The notes: generated from the sequence alone by a model not told the origin. A stretch of DNA of 64,000 nt from Oscillospiraceae bacterium (GCA_017547525.1 JAFYPL010000033.1:124001-188000); one strand, 5' to 3'. Positions 36,369 to 44,810 are shown, counted from the stretch's first letter. Program-made: numbers and translations.

Positions 36369-38075
36369 GTGAAAAAACTTGTTTCTATATTAATTTCAGT
36401 CTGCATGCTGATGCCTGTGCTTACAGCGTGTTCATCACAGCCGGATACAGGCGCAGATAAACCTGTAACTGACATCAAAGTTATAATCACACTTGCTGAT
36501 GATGGCATACTTATGGATGGTCAGCCGGTTTCTACAGACAGCAATGATGCTGTTTATACAGCAAATGACATTATTTTTTACCTTGCAGGTCAGGGTTCTG
36601 AATACGGCGAGGGTGAAGCGTATGAAGAACATACACAGGAAGAGGCTGACAAGCACACTGTCCTGTACATCACACAGCCTGGTAATTACATTATTACAGG
36701 TACTCTGTCTTACGGGCAGATAGCTGTTGATCTGGGTAAAGAAGCTAAAAATGACCCATCTGCGGTGGTTACGCTCACTCTGGACAATGCAGATATCACA
36801 TGTACTGTGGCACCTGCAATTGTGTGTTTTGCGGCGTATGAATGTGGCAGCAAAGATGTGGATACTGCTGTGAAAGATGTGGATACATCTTCAGCCGGTT
36901 TCAATATTACACTTGCTGACGGGAGTGTGAACAACATCAATGGTGGCCACGTAGCAAAAATATATAAACCTGGCACTACAGATAAACAGCACAAATATGA
37001 TGCGGCCATTGAATCTCTGGTTTCTCTTAATATCAACGGTACAGACGGTGTGCTGAATCTCACCAGTGACAACGAAGGCATTGAAACAAAACTGCATATG
37101 ACTATAAATGGCGGTAAAATAAACATCAATTCCGCTGATGACAGTCTGAATGCAGGTGAAGACTATGTAAGCGTAATCACAATCAATGATGGTCAGCTGT
37201 ATGCAAACGCAAACAATGGTCAGGAAGGCGATGGTATCGACTCCAATGGCTGGCTGGTAATCAACGGTGGTATTGTATCTGCTTTCAGCAGTGAAAAAAG
37301 TATGGACTCCGGTCTGGACAGTGACAATGGTATTTATATCAATGGCGGTATTGTATACGCTACGGGTTCTATGTACGACACTGTTGAAACAGAAAACGCA
37401 CAGTCAGTAGTAGTGTTTTCAATGATGGACCGGGTATACAGCAACGAATACCTTGTGCTGAAGTCTTCTGCAGGTGACAGTGTAGTGGCACTCAATTCAC
37501 CGGCGGCACATAAAATAATAGTTTATTCCTCACCTCTGCTGACAGCAGACGATTATACACTGTATAAAGCTGAGCAGGTGACCGGAGACAGTCTGAATGG
37601 TATTTACACAGAAGTTGATTCCGCTGTAGGTGAAATACAGATGGCACATTCCGGTGACAATAATGGTATGGGTATGCGCCCACAGGGTGGTATAGACTTT
37701 GGCGGTGGCCGTCCACAAGGAGGCCGGATGCCAGAAGGCGGCAGACCACAGAAGGGTGATTTCCAGTTTGATGGTGGAAAAATGCCTGATTTTACTGAGA
37801 ATATGACAGCTCCTGAAAACTTTGGCGGTCAGATGCCACAGGGTTTTGGTGGACAACCACCCCAGGGTGAAAATTTCCAGATGCCTGAAGGTTTTAATGG
37901 TCAGATGCCTGAAAGTTTTAATAATCAGTTCTCACAGGATTTTGCAGGTCGGATTCCACAGGGTGGCTTTGCAAATAACCCTTTTGAATCCTATAGCCCA
38001 GCCACTGAGCAGAGTACAGTATTTACTTTCACACAAGGACTGAATTTCTTTTCAAATGTAAGAAAAACAGCATAA
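36369..38075 (+). CDS. Lipoprotein with DUF4353 carbohydrate-binding domain and Gly/Gln/Met-rich tail
   Basis: A 568-residue secreted lipoprotein. The signal peptide ends MLMPVLTACSSQ, a lipobox with Cys about 21. Residues 40-430 form the DUF4353 beta-rich domain, with parallel beta-helix-like repeats such as MTINGGKININSADDSLNAG and INGGIVSAFSSEKSMDSGLD. Residues about 435-545 are low-complexity with repeated MPQGFGGQPPQG- and MPEGFNGQMPE-like units. Start is GTG 36369 with AGGGGAT 5 bases upstream. In other genomes such domains accompany CotH/VTC-type proteins, none of which is here. Function is unknown; cell-surface polysaccharide binding is the inference. Confidence 0.85.
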   Translation: MKKLVSILISVCMLMPVLTACSSQPDTGADKPVTDIKVIITLADDGILMDGQPVSTDSNDAVYTANDIIFYLAGQGSEYGEGEAYEEHTQEEADKHTVLYITQPGNYIITGTLSYGQIAVDLGKEAKNDPSAVVTLTLDNADITCTVAPAIVCFAAYECGSKDVDTAVKDVDTSSAGFNITLADGSVNNINGGHVAKIYKPGTTDKQHKYDAAIESLVSLNINGTDGVLNLTSDNEGIETKLHMTINGGKININSADDSLNAGEDYVSVITINDGQLYANANNGQEGDGIDSNGWLVINGGIVSAFSSEKSMDSGLDSDNGIYINGGIVYATGSMYDTVETENAQSVVVFSMMDRVYSNEYLVLKSSAGDSVVALNSPAAHKIIVYSSPLLTADDYTLYKAEQVTGDSLNGIYTEVDSAVGEIQMAHSGDNNGMGMRPQGGIDFGGGRPQGGRMPEGGRPQKGDFQFDGGKMPDFTENMTAPENFGGQMPQGFGGQPPQGENFQMPEGFNGQMPESFNNQFSQDFAGRIPQGGFANNPFESYSPATEQSTVFTFTQGLNFFSNVRKTA

Positions 38076-38105
38076 AATAACGGATATAATTTCTTTTCTT
38101 CATGC

Positions 38106-38140
38106 AATAACTCCCACCTGTTCAGGTGGGAGTTATTGTT
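38106..38140 (+). terminator. Rho-independent terminator
   Basis: AATAACTCCCACCTG and CAGGTGGGAGTTATT form a 15-bp stem around TT, followed by GTT. Confidence 0.85.
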
Positions 38141-38268
38141 TACAAAAAAATCTTTTGCGATTACCATTAAATCGTTTATTTTGTATATTGAATTAGCAGG
38201 TAAAATGTATTATTATATCCACTGAAAAAATCCAACCTTTAACTACTGGAAATAAATATAAAATAACT

Positions 38269-39486
38269 ATGGATAGAAAAAGAATATCAATACTTTTGAT
38301 TATATGTCTGGCAAATGCACTTATATACACATTGCCTTACCTGCAGAGTACATATTATGACAGCATGATGGCTGCCTATGGTTATTCCCATGTTCAGATG
38401 GGTAACCTTATCAGCGTATACGGCGGTTGTAATATAGTGGCTTATCTTTTTGGTGGTGTTGCAGCTGATGCCATTGATACAAAGAAACTTTTTGTTTTCT
38501 CACTGGCTGCCACAGGCCTGTCTGGTCTTTATGCGGCCACACTGCCATCCTACCCTGTAATGCTGGCTATCAGCATTTTCTGGTCGGTATCAACTGTGCT
38601 TACTTTCTGGCCTGCCATGCTGAAAGCGGTAAAAAGTCTGGCAGAAGGTGCGCATCAGGGTCAGGTGTTTGGCTTTAAAGAAACTATGTGCTGTATCATA
38701 GCTTTTGTTTTCTCCATGCTGGCACTTGGTGTTTTCCGTCTTACAGAAGAAAATTTTGTCATGCTTATAATTTTCTACTCTGTAAGCCATCTTGTGGTAG
38801 CTGTACTGGTGGCTTTATTTATGCCTTCCATGCCAGCTGATGGCAAACCGGACGTAAAAACACTTATAAGAGGTATCGGTAAAGTTATACATCTGAAAGG
38901 TGTATGGCTTATCGGTATGACTATTTTCTTCGGTCAGCTGTTTGCGGTTGTTATGGGTAGATTTACACCGTTTCTTACATCTGTGGTGGGAATGTCCGCT
39001 TCTACAGTAGCACTTATCACTATTATCGGTGTAAACGGTCTGGCTAATATAGGCTCTGTCAGCGGTGGTAAAATCAGCGACTATTTCCATTCACCAGCTA
39101 AATTCATTTCCTTTACTATGGTAGCGGGTGGTATACTGTCTGTGATTTTTCTGATGGTGCCATGGTCACGGAATACAGCTGTAATCTGTGTGGCGATCAG
39201 CCTTGTTTTCCGTATTTTCCACGGTGCACTGAAAAGTGTGTTTTTTGCCACTATGTCACAGGTGGATATCCCGCGTGAACTCACAGGTACAGCCAGTGGT
39301 GTAATCAGTGTTATCGGTTACATGCCGGATATGTTTGGCTACACTCTCTGCGGTGCAGTTATGCAGAGTTTTGAAACTCTGCAGGCATACAGAATCATTT
39401 TTATAGGCCTTATTGTTGTTTGTGCAGCAGGCAGTATCACAGCCACTGTCCTTCACAAATACTCCAAAAAATTACGTTCATTATAA
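38269..39486 (+). CDS. MFS transporter
   Basis: A 405-residue protein with twelve membrane segments in two sets of six. GGVAADAIDTKKLF after helix 2 is the MFS loop 2-3 signature in degenerate form. It probably exports or imports a small organic solute, such as an organic anion; the substrate cannot be told. There is no clear ribosome site before ATG 38269 (AACT precedes it), so initiation may be leaderless or weak. It lies alone between two terminators. Confidence 0.85.
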   Translation: MDRKRISILLIICLANALIYTLPYLQSTYYDSMMAAYGYSHVQMGNLISVYGGCNIVAYLFGGVAADAIDTKKLFVFSLAATGLSGLYAATLPSYPVMLAISIFWSVSTVLTFWPAMLKAVKSLAEGAHQGQVFGFKETMCCIIAFVFSMLALGVFRLTEENFVMLIIFYSVSHLVVAVLVALFMPSMPADGKPDVKTLIRGIGKVIHLKGVWLIGMTIFFGQLFAVVMGRFTPFLTSVVGMSASTVALITIIGVNGLANIGSVSGGKISDYFHSPAKFISFTMVAGGILSVIFLMVPWSRNTAVICVAISLVFRIFHGALKSVFFATMSQVDIPRELTGTASGVISVIGYMPDMFGYTLCGAVMQSFETLQAYRIIFIGLIVVCAAGSITATVLHKYSKKLRSL

Positions 39487-39491
39487 TAAAT

Positions 39492-39519
39492 AAAAGCACC
39501 CGTAAGGGTGCTTTTTTAT
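39492..39519. terminator. Bidirectional terminator
   Basis: AAAAGCACCC, GTAA and GGGTGCTTTTTT hairpin between the convergent MFS and DUF1232 genes. Confidence 0.9.
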
Positions 39520-39520
39520 T

Positions 39521-39901
39521 TTACAATATATATTTACTGATGATGTACCACAGCCACATAGCCAGTAGCAACCATACGGTCAGTACCGGAATAGCGTAAC
39601 GTTTTTTTGTTTTCCCGCCGTGCTGCCATATTTCTCCGACTTCTGCCAGACATTCTTCCATTATGTCAGCTGGTATAAGTTTTACAGCCAGCCACATAAG
39701 AAAAGGCAATACCAGAAAATCGTCCACAGCACCCAATACAGGGATAAAGTCCGGCACCAGATCCAATGGTGACAGCACATAGTATACGCACAGGCCGCTG
39801 GCAAGTTTTGCATACAGCGGTGTATCACTTCGTTTCATGGCTATAAATATTGCGCCTATTTTCTGGTTAATGACGCTGGTAGTATCTCTGAATTTACTCA
39901 C
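39521..39901 (-). CDS. DUF1232 (YkvA-like) membrane protein
   Basis: A 126-residue protein. The DUF1232 signature LSPLDLVPDFIPVLGAVDD lies at about residues 45-63, with hydrophobic segments there and at 65-80 and 105-122. I choose GTG 39901 because GGGAGAG lies 5 bases before it and the family domain begins shortly after; a longer in-frame reading to 40156 would add an unrelated tail that overlaps the divergent gene's promoter. Function of the family is unknown. It is divergent from the MazG-like gene. Confidence 0.85.
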   Translation of the reverse strand: MSKFRDTTSVINQKIGAIFIAMKRSDTPLYAKLASGLCVYYVLSPLDLVPDFIPVLGAVDDFLVLPFLMWLAVKLIPADIMEECLAEVGEIWQHGGKTKKRYAIPVLTVWLLLAMWLWYIISKYIL

Positions 39902-40032
39902 AATATCTCTCCCTATAAATATTGATTTTAATAATAGCACAAAAATTTCCATAAATCCATATGTAAGTGTACAACTTGTATATACAGTACTTTTATGGTA
40001 TGCTGTGGAAAAATAAACTGACAGGTGAAAAT

Positions 40033-40386
40033 ATGAAAGATAATGATTATCTCCGCACATTGGCGGAAAAAATGGACCATACCACAACTGTAGCACAGCT
40101 GCAGCAGTATGTGGACGATATGGTGAATATACGTGGTTTTGCGGATGAAACCCCACAGGATGCCCTTTTATTGCTTACAGAAGAGTTGGGTGAACTGGCA
40201 AAAGAAGTGCGTAAAAGCCATACACGTATTAAAAATGACCCTGCGAAAGGTCACACTGATAATCTGAAAGGTGAACTGGGTGACGTATTCATGATGCTGC
40301 TGGCATTGCGGAGAACACTGAATATTGATCTTGTAGATGCTTTCAAAGAAAAAGAATTGATAAATTGTGACAGAAAATGGGAATAA
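40033..40386 (+). CDS. MazG-like nucleotide pyrophosphohydrolase
   Basis: A 117-residue all-helical protein. LLTEELGELAKEVRK holds the EExxE metal motif and GELGDVFMMLLAL the ExxD motif of the MazG/dUTPase-like superfamily. It likely hydrolyses a (d)NTP to monophosphate and PPi, as a house-cleaning enzyme. I choose ATG 40033, with CAGGTGAAA 4 bases upstream; an ATG at 39967 lies in the divergent control region. It stands before the glyS promoter. Confidence 0.87.
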   Translation: MKDNDYLRTLAEKMDHTTTVAQLQQYVDDMVNIRGFADETPQDALLLLTEELGELAKEVRKSHTRIKNDPAKGHTDNLKGELGDVFMMLLALRRTLNIDLVDAFKEKELINCDRKWE

Positions 40387-40410
40387 ATTGCTTATAAACG
40401 GTTTATCTCC

Positions 40411-40439
40411 TTGACTTATATATCTATAAAGTATATTAT
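40411..40439 (+). promoter_or_regulatory. Sigma-A promoter of glyS
   Basis: TTGACT at 40411-40416 and TATTAT at 40434-40439 with 17-base spacing. The leader that follows has a hairpin GGACAGCC/GGCTGCCC at 40461-40479 but no T-box motif or terminator, so glyS control differs from ileS. Confidence 0.75.
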
Positions 40440-40532
40440 TAATAAATGATGATTTAAACCCGGACAGCCGCAGGCTGCCCAACTATGCTGCTACAGCCAG
40501 TAGTGGTAAATATTTATTTTTGGAGGAAAATC

Positions 40533-41912
40533 ATGTTAAACACAGAAAAAACCATGGAAAAGATTGTTGCCCTGTGTAAAAACAGAGGCTTTGTATACGC
40601 AGGCTCTGAAATTTACGGTGGCCTTGCCAACACTTGGGACTACGGCCCACTGGGTGTTGAATTCAAAAACAATGTAAAAACAGCATGGAGAAAGAAATTC
40701 ATTCAGGAAAACCAGTACAACGTTGGTCTGGACGCTGCTATCCTGATGAACCCACAGACATGGGTTGCATCTGGTCACGTAGGCGGTTTCTCTGACCCAC
40801 TGATGGACTGTAAAGATTGTAAAACACGTCATCGTGCAGACAAACTGATTGAAGAAGCTGGCTACGAATGTGCAGGCTGGTCCAACGAACAGATGGCTGA
40901 ATTCATCAAAGAAAAAGGCATCGTTTGTCCAGAATGTGGCGGCACAAACTTCACAGACATCAGAAAATTCAACCTGATGTTCAAAACATTCCAGGGTGTT
41001 ACAGAAGATGCTAAAAACGAAATCTTCCTGCGTCCTGAAACAGCTCAGGGTATCTTTGTAAACTTTGCAAATATCCAGAGAACAACAAGAAGAAAACTGC
41101 CATTTGGTGTTGCTCAGATCGGTAAATCTTTCCGTAACGAAATCACACCAGGTAACTTCACATTCCGCACAAGAGAATTCGAACAGATGGAACTGGAATT
41201 CTTCATCAAACCAGGTACAAACATGGAATGGTTCCAGTACTGGAGAGAATACTGCTACAACTGGCTGCTCTCCCTGGGTATGCACGAAGAAAACCTGAAA
41301 CTGCGTGACCACTCACCAGAAGAACTTTCTCACTACTCAACAGCTACTACAGACATCGAATTCATGTTCCCATTCGGTTGGGGCGAACTGTGGGGTATTG
41401 CTGACCGTGGTGCATTTGACCTGACACAGCATTCCGAACACTGTGGCAAACCTATCGAATACTTTGACCCAGAAACAAACGAAAAATACATTCCACACGT
41501 TGTTGAACCATCTCTTGGTGCTGACCGTGTTGCTCTGGCATTCCTGTGCGAAGCTTACGACGAAGAAGTTGTAGATGCTGAAAAGAACGATACACGTGTT
41601 GTTCTGCGCCTGCACCCAGCTCTGGCTCCATACAAAGCATGTGTTCTGCCACTGAGCAAAAAACTGTCTGACGAAGCTACAGAAGTTTACCAGTCCCTGC
41701 AGAAACACTTCATGGTAGATTACGATGAAGCTGGTTCTATCGGTAAACGTTACCGCCGTCAGGATGAAATCGGCACACCGCTGTGTATCACATACGACTT
41801 CGAATCCAAAGAAGACGGCTGTGTAACAGTACGTGACCGTGATACAATGCAGCAGGAAAGAGTAAAAATCGAAGATCTGGTTGCATACATCAACAAAAAA
41901 ATCGAATTTTAA
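40533..41912 (+). CDS. glyS: Glycyl-tRNA synthetase, alpha2 type
   Basis: A 459-residue class II synthetase of the dimeric (eukaryote/Thermus-like) type that charges tRNA-Gly. [20 protein letters not shown] is near the start, two Cys pairs ([16 protein letters not shown]) lie in the insert, motif 2 is [10 protein letters not shown], motif 3 [14 protein letters not shown], and the anticodon domain starts near 360. I choose ATG 40533 with TGGAGGA 8 bases upstream, not an upstream ATG in the leader. Codon bias is extreme. The short C-terminal extension is normal. Confidence 0.97.
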   Translation: MLNTEKTMEKIVALCKNRGFVYAGSEIYGGLANTWDYGPLGVEFKNNVKTAWRKKFIQENQYNVGLDAAILMNPQTWVASGHVGGFSDPLMDCKDCKTRHRADKLIEEAGYECAGWSNEQMAEFIKEKGIVCPECGGTNFTDIRKFNLMFKTFQGVTEDAKNEIFLRPETAQGIFVNFANIQRTTRRKLPFGVAQIGKSFRNEITPGNFTFRTREFEQMELEFFIKPGTNMEWFQYWREYCYNWLLSLGMHEENLKLRDHSPEELSHYSTATTDIEFMFPFGWGELWGIADRGAFDLTQHSEHCGKPIEYFDPETNEKYIPHVVEPSLGADRVALAFLCEAYDEEVVDAEKNDTRVVLRLHPALAPYKACVLPLSKKLSDEATEVYQSLQKHFMVDYDEAGSIGKRYRRQDEIGTPLCITYDFESKEDGCVTVRDRDTMQQERVKIEDLVAYINKKIEF

Positions 41913-41929
41913 TCTGAACATTGCATAAT

Positions 41930-41959
41930 AAAAGGCACCTTGCAAAAGGTGCCTTTTTT
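41930..41959 (+). terminator. Terminator of glyS
   Basis: AAAAGGCACCTT and AAGGTGCCTTTTTT hairpin, 17 bases after the stop. Confidence 0.9.
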
Positions 41960-41988
41960 ATGTTTGCTGATATAGATTTATAAAAAAC

Positions 41989-42013
41989 AAAACCCAGGTA
42001 TCCCCCGGGTTTT
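41989..42013 (-). terminator. Terminator of the 51-residue gene
   Basis: AAAACCC and GGGTTTT form a short stem around AGGTATCCCCC; on the minus strand it is followed by TTTTTTATAAATC. It lies 67 bases after the small gene's stop. Confidence 0.6.
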
Positions 42014-42079
42014 GTTTCTGGCTTTTTTATATAGACACAGGTATGTGTTTTAAGTAAATTTACATTGTGAAACAGATGG

Positions 42080-42235
42080 TTATTTACCCATCCCGGAACG
42101 GTAAACAACACTTGACTGCTGTGCTGATTTTGCAGGTTTACAGTTAGTCTGTTTGTTTTTTTCAGCAACAGCAACCTTGTTTTTTTCTGCTTCTTCATAT
42201 AATCTTTTCACTTCAGCTATAAGTGCTACACCCAT
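42080..42235 (-). CDS. Small basic protein of 51 residues, unknown function
   Basis: A short gene, not recognised. It opens MGVALIAEVKRLYEEAEK, a charged helix, and ends QSSVVYRSGMGK with a Gln/Ser-rich flexible part; one cysteine lies in TNCKPAK. AAGGAGAG lies 8 bases before the ATG at 42235, and an ideal promoter is found 65-93 bases upstream. That combination, plus the genome-typical codon choice (GAA, AAA), supports a real gene. It has no membrane segment or signal. A DNA- or RNA-associated or regulatory role is possible but unsupported. Confidence 0.72.
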   Translation of the reverse strand: MGVALIAEVKRLYEEAEKNKVAVAEKNKQTNCKPAKSAQQSSVVYRSGMGK

Positions 42236-42299
42236 TAGTTATACTCTCCTTGAATTTCAAACTGTATTCGCTGGAAGGTCATTTGACTTCCATGGCTAT

Positions 42300-42328
42300 A
42301 CTATATACCTGATTATTGACTTTGTCAA
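42300..42328 (-). promoter_or_regulatory. Sigma-A promoter of the 51-residue gene
   Basis: On the minus strand a perfect TTGACA (42323-42328) is followed after 17 bases by TATAGT (42300-42305). Confidence 0.8.
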
Positions 42329-42560
42329 CAAAATTATAGCAAAATTTTAGTATATTATGCACAAAGTGAAGAGTGTAAAACAACACAATTGACAAATATA
42401 CATATTTTATTTCAGATAATATGACGAAAATATTTAATAATATATATGATACTGCCGATATAGTTTATTATAAAATAATTTTTGCAACAAAACGGAAGAA
42501 CCCTGCAGATGTTAATGCAGGGTCCCTCTTTATCTGTATGATACATATAGTTTTTTGGTT
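42329..42560. other. AT-rich intergenic stretch with one hairpin
   Basis: No gene I can support. ACCCTGC (42500-42506) and GCAGGGT (42517-42523) form a terminator-like hairpin followed by CCCTCTTT on the plus strand. The rest is AT-rich, with short runs of TATA. Confidence 0.5.
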
Positions 42561-42611
42561 TTATCCGTTAGGGCGGCTGGTGCGGTCTATATAATGCTGG
42601 GCCACTGTAAT
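42561..42611 (-). pseudogene. C-terminal remnant of a paralogue of the 85-residue gene
   Basis: The minus strand reads ITVAQHYIDRTSRPNG then a stop; TVAQHYIDRTSRP is identical to the end of the 85-residue protein at 10027-10284. The DNA core TGCGGTCTATATAATGCTG is the same in both. Upstream of the fragment, in place of the rest of the gene, stands a terminator hairpin, and there is no start codon with a ribosome site. It is the tail of a second copy, otherwise lost. Confidence 0.7.
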
Positions 42612-42640
42612 AAAAGACACCTTGTAAAAGGTGTCTTTTT
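42612..42640. terminator. Hairpin terminator
   Basis: AAAAGACACCTT and AAGGTGTCTTTTT form a 12-bp stem with T tail, directly abutting the gene remnant. Confidence 0.8.
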
Positions 42641-42673
42641 ATTTTTATATATTCAGTAATAAAAAACACAAAC

Positions 42674-42707
42674 AAAAAAGCCGCCTGTATTCCAACCCAG
42701 GCGGCTT
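42674..42707 (-). terminator. Second minus-strand terminator downstream of tRNA-Lys
   Basis: AAGCCGCCTG and CAGGCGGCTT form a 10-bp GC-rich stem with TTTTTTG after it on the minus strand. The 57 bases between it and the tRNA terminator (42708-42764) hold no gene I can see. Confidence 0.75.
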
Positions 42708-42764
42708 GCTGTGTTTCTCATCAAAAAAGGAAGATACTCCACATAATCCAAATTCGCAATAAAA

Positions 42765-42788
42765 ACGACCAAGTTTGCACTTGGTCGT
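42765..42788 (-). terminator. Terminator of tRNA-Lys
   Basis: ACGACCAAGT and ACTTGGTCGT form a 10-bp stem, followed on the minus strand by TTTTATTG, immediately after the tRNA. Confidence 0.85.
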
Positions 42789-42790
42789 TA

Positions 42791-42866
42791 TGGTGAGCCA
42801 TCGGAGACTCGAACTCCGGACACCCTGATTAAAAGTCAGGTGCTCTGCCGACTGAGCTAATGGCTC
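42791..42866 (-). tRNA. tRNA-Lys (anticodon TTT)
   Basis: The minus strand forms a full cloverleaf. The acceptor is GAGCCAT/ATGGCTC, the D arm is AGCTCAGTCGGCAGAGC, the anticodon arm CCTGACTTTTAATCAGG with TTT, and the T arm CCGGAGTTCGAGTCTCCG. Discriminator A and CCA are encoded. Confidence 0.97.
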
Positions 42867-42901
42867 TCACCGTTTTTGCTGTTGTCCTTGACAGCTTTTA
42901 T

Positions 42902-42930
42902 ATTATAACAAGTGATTTCAAAAATGTCAA
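42902..42930 (-). promoter_or_regulatory. Promoter of tRNA-Lys
   Basis: On the minus strand a perfect TTGACA (42925-42930) and a perfect TATAAT (42902-42907) with a 17-base spacer, 36 bases before the mature tRNA. Confidence 0.92.
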
Positions 42931-43317
42931 CACTTTTTTTTATATTTTTTTCAAAAAAATACAATTTTTTTGAACTTTGTACTTTATGCACAGTAAAACG
43001 ATGGTTTTGCGCGCCGAAAATGTGCACTAACAACAAGAAAAATAGGTTTTTCTATCTTTTATTCTTGAAAAAACTGTTATGAACATATTATAACCCTTGT
43101 TTTTTTAATAATCAATAAAAATTTTTTATTTACAGCAAAAAAATATTCTGACAATAAGTCTGCTGCAAAGGCATATAGTACTATGGCCTATTGGCTGCAG
43201 TTTCAAAATAGCCCAAAAAGGGTAATATATATTTTTATATTGTAAATGGATACTTTTTTACGGTTGTATATAGATTTTTGTATGTCTGTTTGCTATAATA
43301 TAAGGTACTGAATATAT
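42931..43317. other. AT-rich gene-free stretch
   Basis: Nearly 390 bases without a gene I can support. It has many T and A runs, an imperfect cruciform CTGC...ATAGTACTAT...GCAG at 43162-43200, and a TATAAT at 43294-43299 on the plus strand without a good -35 box. Confidence 0.5.
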
Positions 43318-43342
43318 AAAAAGACACTGCATAGCAGTGTCT
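43318..43342 (-). terminator. Terminator of the XRE regulator gene
   Basis: On the minus strand AGACACTGC, TAT and GCAGTGTCTTTTT form a hairpin, 12 bases after the stop. Confidence 0.88.
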
Positions 43343-43353
43343 CTGAAAAATCG

Positions 43354-44022
43354 TTATTTTACTATATCTTCTGCAGTTTTAACTGTGTTGAGAAGACCTG
43401 TGGCGTGTTTAGGATAATCTGTAGCCATGCTTTCACTGGTCATTTCAAAAGAGCCAGCCAGCTGTCTGGATACGTTTTTATCATTCAGTAATGCGTTTAT
43501 ATCTGCACAGGTTCTTTCCATGGCACCGTTTGTGTAACCTTCGAACAGGCTGGCAGAAATTTTGAACATACCGTCGCTGTTTTTCTTTTCTGACTGATGC
43601 AGTGTGCGGAACATTCTGTATACAGCCATCATCAGGTAATCACTTACTTTACCTGTTAGGTCTTTGTTACCGGCTTTGGCCAGCATGTCATACACGATGT
43701 TCAGACTGGAAGAAATCAGTCGTTTGTTCATAGCTGGCAGGATGCTGCCGGAGAAATGACTGTCTTTTGCTGTTTCAGCGCCTTCCAGATCGCTGACTGT
43801 CAGTACAGTACCGTTTCTGTCAGGGCTACGGCCCAGTATATAGTCACTGGATACATTGTAGTAGTCACACAGCTTTATCAGAAAATCAAGACCACATTCT
43901 CTCAGACCTTTTTCATAATGGCTCAGCAAAGCCTGGCTGATGCCAAGATCGGCAGCGGCCTGTTTCTGTGTTATGCCCTTTTCTTTTCTCAATAAAGTTA
44001 TGATTCGGCTGAAACTGTTCAT
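43354..44022 (-). CDS. XRE-family transcriptional regulator
   Basis: A 222-residue protein. Residues 5-62 are a Cro/CI-type helix-turn-helix: LLRKEKGITQKQAAADLGIS and QALLSHYEKGLREC, then YNVSSDYILGRSPDR. The 150-residue C-terminal part is helical and not recognised; it may sense a ligand or dimerise. AAGGAAAA lies 5 bases before the ATG at 44022. It is divergent from the histidine phosphatase operon, whose promoter lies in the same 106-base gap, so it may control that operon as well as itself. Confidence 0.87.
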   Translation of the reverse strand: MNSFSRIITLLRKEKGITQKQAAADLGISQALLSHYEKGLRECGLDFLIKLCDYYNVSSDYILGRSPDRNGTVLTVSDLEGAETAKDSHFSGSILPAMNKRLISSSLNIVYDMLAKAGNKDLTGKVSDYLMMAVYRMFRTLHQSEKKNSDGMFKISASLFEGYTNGAMERTCADINALLNDKNVSRQLAGSFEMTSESMATDYPKHATGLLNTVKTAEDIVK

Positions 44023-44128
44023 GATTTTTCCTTCCCGGTTAATACTGTTTGTAAATTATAACTCAAAAAAAACTTAAAGTAAATAGCAATTTTCGACTAA
44101 AAATAACAAAAAATATTGGAGGATATAA

Positions 44129-44794
44129 ATGAGAGCATATAAACTTCATCTCATTCGTCACGGCCTTACAGAGGGCAATCTTCAGGGCCTCTATCTGGGC
44201 AGTGGCACTGATTCACCACTGTGCCAGCAGGGTATAGAAAGACTGGAATACCTGCGCGAAACATTCGAATATCCATGGGTAGAAAAACTGTACGCCAGCC
44301 CAATGACACGTACTATGCAGACAGCTGAAATTATTTACCCTGATAAAGACTACACCATTATTTCTGATATGAGAGAATGTCATTTTGGTGAGTTTGAAGG
44401 CCGCACATTTACAGAACTGATGACACGCGACCCTAACTTTGCCACATGGCTGGACCCTAAAAGCGGCTACTGCCCTGTAGGCGGCGAATCCAGTGCGGAT
44501 TTTGCACAGCGCGTAGTTATGGCACTGGATGAAATATTTATGGATATGATGAAGAATGGCATTCATGACGCTGCAGTGGTTACTCACGGTGGTGTTATTG
44601 CCATGCTTCTGACAATTCTGGCTTTCCCACGTAAACCAACCAGCGAATGGACCAGTGATAACGGCTGTGGCTTTACACTGGTTACCAGCCCTGAAATGTG
44701 GACCAGAGACAAAGTAGTGGAAGTGACAGAAATACTGCCTAAGGGCTACGATTTCTGTGAAAGAGCAAATAATAAATTCAAAGACAACAAATAA
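44129..44794 (+). CDS. Histidine phosphatase family protein
   Basis: A 221-residue phosphoglycerate-mutase-like phosphatase. LHLIRHGLTEGN carries the catalytic RHG triad, SPMTRTMQTAEII the second arginine, MRECHFGEFEGRTF the acid, and VVTHGGVIAML the second histidine. The substrate is unknown (a sugar or cofactor phosphate in related proteins). TTGGAGGA lies 5-6 bases before the ATG. It is the first gene of a chain whose next members are nucleoside deoxyribosyltransferases, which suggests a nucleotide-related substrate. Confidence 0.9.
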   Translation: MRAYKLHLIRHGLTEGNLQGLYLGSGTDSPLCQQGIERLEYLRETFEYPWVEKLYASPMTRTMQTAEIIYPDKDYTIISDMRECHFGEFEGRTFTELMTRDPNFATWLDPKSGYCPVGGESSADFAQRVVMALDEIFMDMMKNGIHDAAVVTHGGVIAMLLTILAFPRKPTSEWTSDNGCGFTLVTSPEMWTRDKVVEVTEILPKGYDFCERANNKFKDNK

Positions 44795-44810
44795 GGAAAG
44801 AGGTAACATT

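Noticed and set aside
37660..37990. CRISPR-like short repeats
   Set aside because: They are in-frame Gly/Gln/Met codons of the DUF4353 tail with variable length and no spacers.
40440..40532. Gly T-box before glyS
   Set aside because: The leader is under 100 bases, with one hairpin and no T-box core or terminator.
41890..42198. Open frame of 102 codons on the minus strand after glyS
   Set aside because: It reads through two terminators and out of frame across the well-supported 51-residue gene.
42421..42594. Open frame of 57 codons starting MTKIFNNIYDTADIV
   Set aside because: No ribosome site, it crosses a terminator-like hairpin and overlaps the antisense gene remnant; no family resemblance.
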